Source of the DNA: JAVBSX01 sp031549145
GTDB taxonomy: Bacteria > Planctomycetota > Planctomycetia > Pirellulales > Thermoguttaceae
NCBI GenBank assembly: GCA_031549145.1
Contig: JAVBQI010000241.1
Coordinates: 1 to 15,818 of the forward strand
Direction: 5' to 3'
Length of the DNA: 15,818 nucleotides
A model generated the notes under the pieces. That model was not told the origin of the DNA, made no database searches, and was given only the letters and a program-made list of their open reading frames with translations. A program made the translations under genes and the position numbers. Below are positions 12,769 through 15,818 of this stretch, piece by piece. Position 1 is the first letter of the stretch; the number at the start of each line of letters is the position of its first letter.

Positions 12769-15681
12769 ATGAAATCGTTCCCTCTTTCCGTTGCGTTATT
12801 TTTCCTGCCGTTGCTGTCGCTTTTCGCGCAGGAAGCGGCGACCGTTGTGGAACCGTTTCGGCTTGAAACGAATGCCGAAAACGGCCCGAAGTTTCGGGAA
12901 ATGCAGTACCGGACCGAAATCTGGTACGATTCCCCGTTTTGGCAAGCGGAGACCTCTTGGTGCCGGGTCGGGAAAAATTGGCAACATTCCGGAGAAACGG
13001 GCGATTCGGTTCGGACGTTTCTCGTCCCGACCGACGGCGAGGTCAAAATCACCGGCATCGTCAAAAAATGGCACCTCGACGGAGATGGCATCGTCGCTTC
13101 GATTTTGCATAACGAAAAGGAAGTTTGGCGCAAGGAACTCGACGGCAAGGATTCGATCGGCACCGATCCGAATCTTTTTCTGGACGTCCGGAAGGGAGAC
13201 CGCATTCGGTTCGCCGTCAATCGTCGCGGCGACATCGTCTGCGATACGACCGCCTGGGACCCGGTGATCGCTTACCCCGCGTCCGGTGAGCGGTTTGTCG
13301 CCTCGGAAGGGTTTTCCGAAAAGCAAGCTGCGGGCAACTGGTGTTACGAAACGACCTCTCCCTCGGAAGCCACGCCCCGACCGACCGTTGTCGCAACGAT
13401 GAGCGAAGCCGATTATCGCGGCATCGCCGAGGGGTTGCCGAACGTTCCCGATTTCGAGATGATGCCGCTGGTGCTCTCCGAATGGGTCCAGGACGACCAT
13501 GATTTGGACGACCTTCCCGGGACGATCCGCGAACATCTCGATCGGATCGTCCGGCTACTCGAATCCCGGGACCATGCGGTGAACGAATTGGAAATCGCTC
13601 GGGAATTGCTCAAGGAATTCGAAACTCCAGCCCGCTCCGCCGCGAAAGAAAAAACGTTGTACCTGCGAACCCGGCTGCTGAAACGCTCGATTCTTTTCGG
13701 CGATTCCCGGACCCGATTCGGCGAGCTGCTGTTCGTCAAATCCCGGCCGACGGCTTACAGTCATTTGGTCGGCCAATACTTCGGTTGGAACCAGCGGCCC
13801 GGCGGCGGGCTCTACGTTTTGGAGCGTCCGGGCTATTCGCTGAAGCATCGCGATCTGCTCCGAGGAGCGCTTCCGCCCGGACACGTTCTCGAACCGCGAC
13901 TTTCGTATGCGGCCGATCGGGTCGCCTTTTCCCATGTCGTCGTGCCGGAAAGCCGCATCCCTTGGGAAACCTTGCCGGTCAACGAACAAGGCGGCTTGGA
14001 CCATTATTATCACCTTTACGAAATGAGCCTCGACGGGAGCGGTTTGCGTCGTTTGACGAACGACCGGTACGACGACATGATGCCCGAGTATCTTCCGGAC
14101 GGCGGGTTGGCGTTCGTTTCGACTCGCCGGAAAGCGTATTCCCGCTGCTTCGGGCCGCAGTTCGGCAAACGTTGGCATTCGTACACGCTCTTCCGGACGG
14201 ATGCCGACGAACAGGGCCGTCCCGACGCGGACCGGTTGACGCAGCTCTCGTTCAACGACGTCAGCGAATGGTTTCCGGCGATGAGCCCCTCAGGGACGTT
14301 GCTGTTCGCACGCTGGGATTATATCGACCGGGACGCTGTCACACACCAGAATCTTTGGGCGATCCGGCCGGACGGGACCAATCCGGTCGCCGTTTGGGGG
14401 AACGCCGTTTCGAAACCGCACTGCACGTTTCAGGCCAAACCGATTCCCGATTCCAACAAAATCGTCTTTATCGCTTCGGCGCACCATTCGATTACGGCCG
14501 GTCCGGTTTGCGTGCTCGACCCGACCGTCGGGGCCAACTCGCTTGATGCGATCCGCCGAATCACCCCGGGACCATTTCCCGAAGCGGAAAGTTGGGACAT
14601 TTCCGAGTATTACAATTCCCCTTGGCCGCTCGGGGAAAACCTGTTTCTCGCCGCTTACAGCCGCGATCGGTTGATTTTTGAACCGACCCCGAATAAGGAC
14701 GACGCGCTCGGGTTGTATCTAATCGACGATCAGGGGAACCGGGAGGTGATTTTCCGTGACCCGGAGATCGGCTCGACCTGCCCGCTGCCGATCGTTGCCC
14801 GGCCCGTTCCGTTACCGATTTCTTCGTCGCACGACATCGCTCTCGCTGCCGAAGGGCTGGGGGAAATGAGCATCGCCGATGTTTCCGAAGGGCTGGGACC
14901 GGTCCCCCCCGGTTCGCTCAAGCAGTTACGGATCGTCCAGATTTTTCCGAAAACGACGGTTGTCGCCAACGAGCCCCGGATCGGCGTCGCGGGGGAGGAA
15001 AACACGCGGGCCGTTCTCGGCATCGTCCCGATCGAAGAAGACGGCTCGGCCCGATTCCTGGTTCCGGCCGGAAAGCCGATCCTGTTTCAGGTGCTCGACG
15101 AAAACGGGTTCGCGTATCAAACCATGCGTTCGACGACCTCGGTGATGCCGGGCGAACAGGTCTCCTGCATCGGGTGTCACGAAGAGCGATCGGCGACGGC
15201 CGGCCGCCCGAAGTCGCTCCCGATCGCGTTTTCCAAACCTCCGTCGCGGCTGATTCCAACCCCCGAATCAGATCGCCCGTTCGGATTCGTCGAAACGATC
15301 CAACCGATTTTGGACGCCAAATGTCTCTGCTGTCACAACAGCGAAAAAACCGAAGGAGGTTACGACCTCTCGCGCCGTCTCGACGAAAACGGCTTCACGG
15401 CGTCGTATCGTGCGCTTTGCGACAGCCCGGAACTGGTCCCCCGGTTCGCCGAACGCAACCAGATTCAACAGACGGCACCGGGCGGTGCGATCGGCGCGAG
15501 GGGAAGCCGGTTGATCCGCCTCCTGCAAGAGGGACACGAAGGTGTCGAACTAACCTCGGAAGAATTTCGTCTTCTGGGGACCTGGCTCGATTTGAATGCC
15601 GTGTTTTACGGGGCTTACGATCCGGCCTTGATCTCGCACCAACAAAAAGGGGAGCCGATCCCGATGCCGGAACGACAATGA
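12769..15681 (+). CDS. HzsA-like secreted protein with propeller and two haem c motifs
   Basis: A 970 aa exported protein resembling the alpha subunit of hydrazine synthase (HzsA-related proteins, common in Planctomycetota). A signal peptide (MKSFPLSVALFFLPLLSLFA, cleaved near QEAA) leads to a beta-rich domain (about 60-172, with VRTFLVPTDGEVKITG and VRKGDRIRFAVNR). A helical linker (about 245-310) follows. Next come propeller-type repeats related to TolB/PD40 (about 345-660), with YEMSLDGSGLRRLTND, PEYLPDGGLAFVSTRR and LWAIRPDGTNPV. The C-terminal part has two CxxCH haem-binding motifs: Cys800-Cys803-His804 (CIGCH) and Cys852-Cys855-His856 (CLCCH). As I recall the Kuenenia enzyme, a Tyr four residues after the CxxCH His ligates the active haem; here that residue is Ser808. 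With no hzsB or hzsC nearby, hydrazine synthesis is unlikely, and a periplasmic redox or binding role is more plausible. There is no clear ribosome-binding site ahead of the ATG. Confidence 0.83.
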   Translation: MKSFPLSVALFFLPLLSLFAQEAATVVEPFRLETNAENGPKFREMQYRTEIWYDSPFWQAETSWCRVGKNWQHSGETGDSVRTFLVPTDGEVKITGIVKKWHLDGDGIVASILHNEKEVWRKELDGKDSIGTDPNLFLDVRKGDRIRFAVNRRGDIVCDTTAWDPVIAYPASGERFVASEGFSEKQAAGNWCYETTSPSEATPRPTVVATMSEADYRGIAEGLPNVPDFEMMPLVLSEWVQDDHDLDDLPGTIREHLDRIVRLLESRDHAVNELEIARELLKEFETPARSAAKEKTLYLRTRLLKRSILFGDSRTRFGELLFVKSRPTAYSHLVGQYFGWNQRPGGGLYVLERPGYSLKHRDLLRGALPPGHVLEPRLSYAADRVAFSHVVVPESRIPWETLPVNEQGGLDHYYHLYEMSLDGSGLRRLTNDRYDDMMPEYLPDGGLAFVSTRRKAYSRCFGPQFGKRWHSYTLFRTDADEQGRPDADRLTQLSFNDVSEWFPAMSPSGTLLFARWDYIDRDAVTHQNLWAIRPDGTNPVAVWGNAVSKPHCTFQAKPIPDSNKIVFIASAHHSITAGPVCVLDPTVGANSLDAIRRITPGPFPEAESWDISEYYNSPWPLGENLFLAAYSRDRLIFEPTPNKDDALGLYLIDDQGNREVIFRDPEIGSTCPLPIVARPVPLPISSSHDIALAAEGLGEMSIADVSEGLGPVPPGSLKQLRIVQIFPKTTVVANEPRIGVAGEENTRAVLGIVPIEEDGSARFLVPAGKPILFQVLDENGFAYQTMRSTTSVMPGEQVSCIGCHEERSATAGRPKSLPIAFSKPPSRLIPTPESDRPFGFVETIQPILDAKCLCCHNSEKTEGGYDLSRRLDENGFTASYRALCDSPELVPRFAERNQIQQTAPGGAIGARGSRLIRLLQEGHEGVELTSEEFRLLGTWLDLNAVFYGAYDPALISHQQKGEPIPMPERQ

Positions 15682-15728
15682 GGACTCGGAACGAGAATCG
15701 TCAAAAAAGTTATGCACAACAGAGCCGC

Positions 15729-15738
15729 GGGGGGGGGG
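15729..15738. repeat. Homopolymer run of ten G
   Basis: Ten consecutive G lie 47 bp after the HzsA-like stop codon, between GCCGC and ACGCGGC, which could pair as a short stem. A CCCCCCGCGCG stretch at 15771-15781 could also pair with part of the G run. The rest of 15682-15818 has no gene and ends in A-rich sequence. Confidence 0.7.
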
Positions 15739-15818
15739 ACGCGGCAGCCGCGAGAAGAGTGGGGACACAACCCCCCGCGCGAGGGATAGGTTTATAAAGA
15801 GAAAAACAAAAATAAAAA

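Noticed and set aside
12330..13235. 301-codon minus-strand open frame across the reductase and HzsA-like genes
   Set aside because: It spans two genes with clear catalytic and signal-peptide features on the other strand and has no domain of its own.

Overview
The window looks like a piece of a Planctomycetota chromosome, perhaps a Pirellulales-type lineage, at roughly 57% GC. The main reason is a secreted HzsA-like protein with a propeller and two CxxCH haem motifs (12769-15681). Supporting signs are a small secreted BON-domain protein with a disordered Q/P/R-rich middle, a YkgJ-type cysteine-cluster protein with many nearby relatives in that phylum, and intergenic palindromic repeats built on an AAGCGTMAGCGCC-like core. 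No rRNA, tRNA, CRISPR array, transposase or phage gene was recognised.

Left part (1-8223), all genes on the minus strand. The window opens inside the 5' end of clpC. A gene-free stretch of about 780 bp with repeat remnants follows (138-921). Next come an isopropylmalate-dehydrogenase-family enzyme (922-1995), a large AddA/RecB-like helicase-nuclease (2218-5577) and a hybrid sensor histidine kinase with a GTG start (5638-8223). The kinase lies 60 bp upstream of the helicase and could share its transcript. The leuB-like gene sits behind a 222 bp gap and is probably separate.

Middle part (8224-10184). A small YkgJ-family cysteine-cluster protein (8505-8918, minus) is divergent from a TrmH/SpoU-family RNA methyltransferase (9143-9943, plus).

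Right part (10185-15681), all plus strand. It holds a secreted BON-domain protein (10185-11255), an aldo/keto reductase (11731-12741) and, only 27 bp after it, the HzsA-like protein. The last 137 bp hold no gene but contain a run of ten G.

The genes do not form one obvious pathway: proteolysis, leucine-type metabolism, DNA-end processing, signalling, RNA modification and envelope or redox functions sit side by side. The most distinctive content is repetitive DNA. There is a 96 bp palindromic element in two copies of equal length and opposite orientation flanking the BON gene. A 118 bp direct repeat ends in a 76 bp hairpin with identical 32-12-32 geometry in both copies. A 22 bp motif is shared by the leaders of two plus-strand genes. 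Two heptanucleotide arrays occur, one inside the helicase-nuclease reading frame and one supplying the stop codon of the leuB-like gene. I did not find a clear new multi-gene system. The repeat families and the HzsA-like protein without hzsB/hzsC are the best leads.
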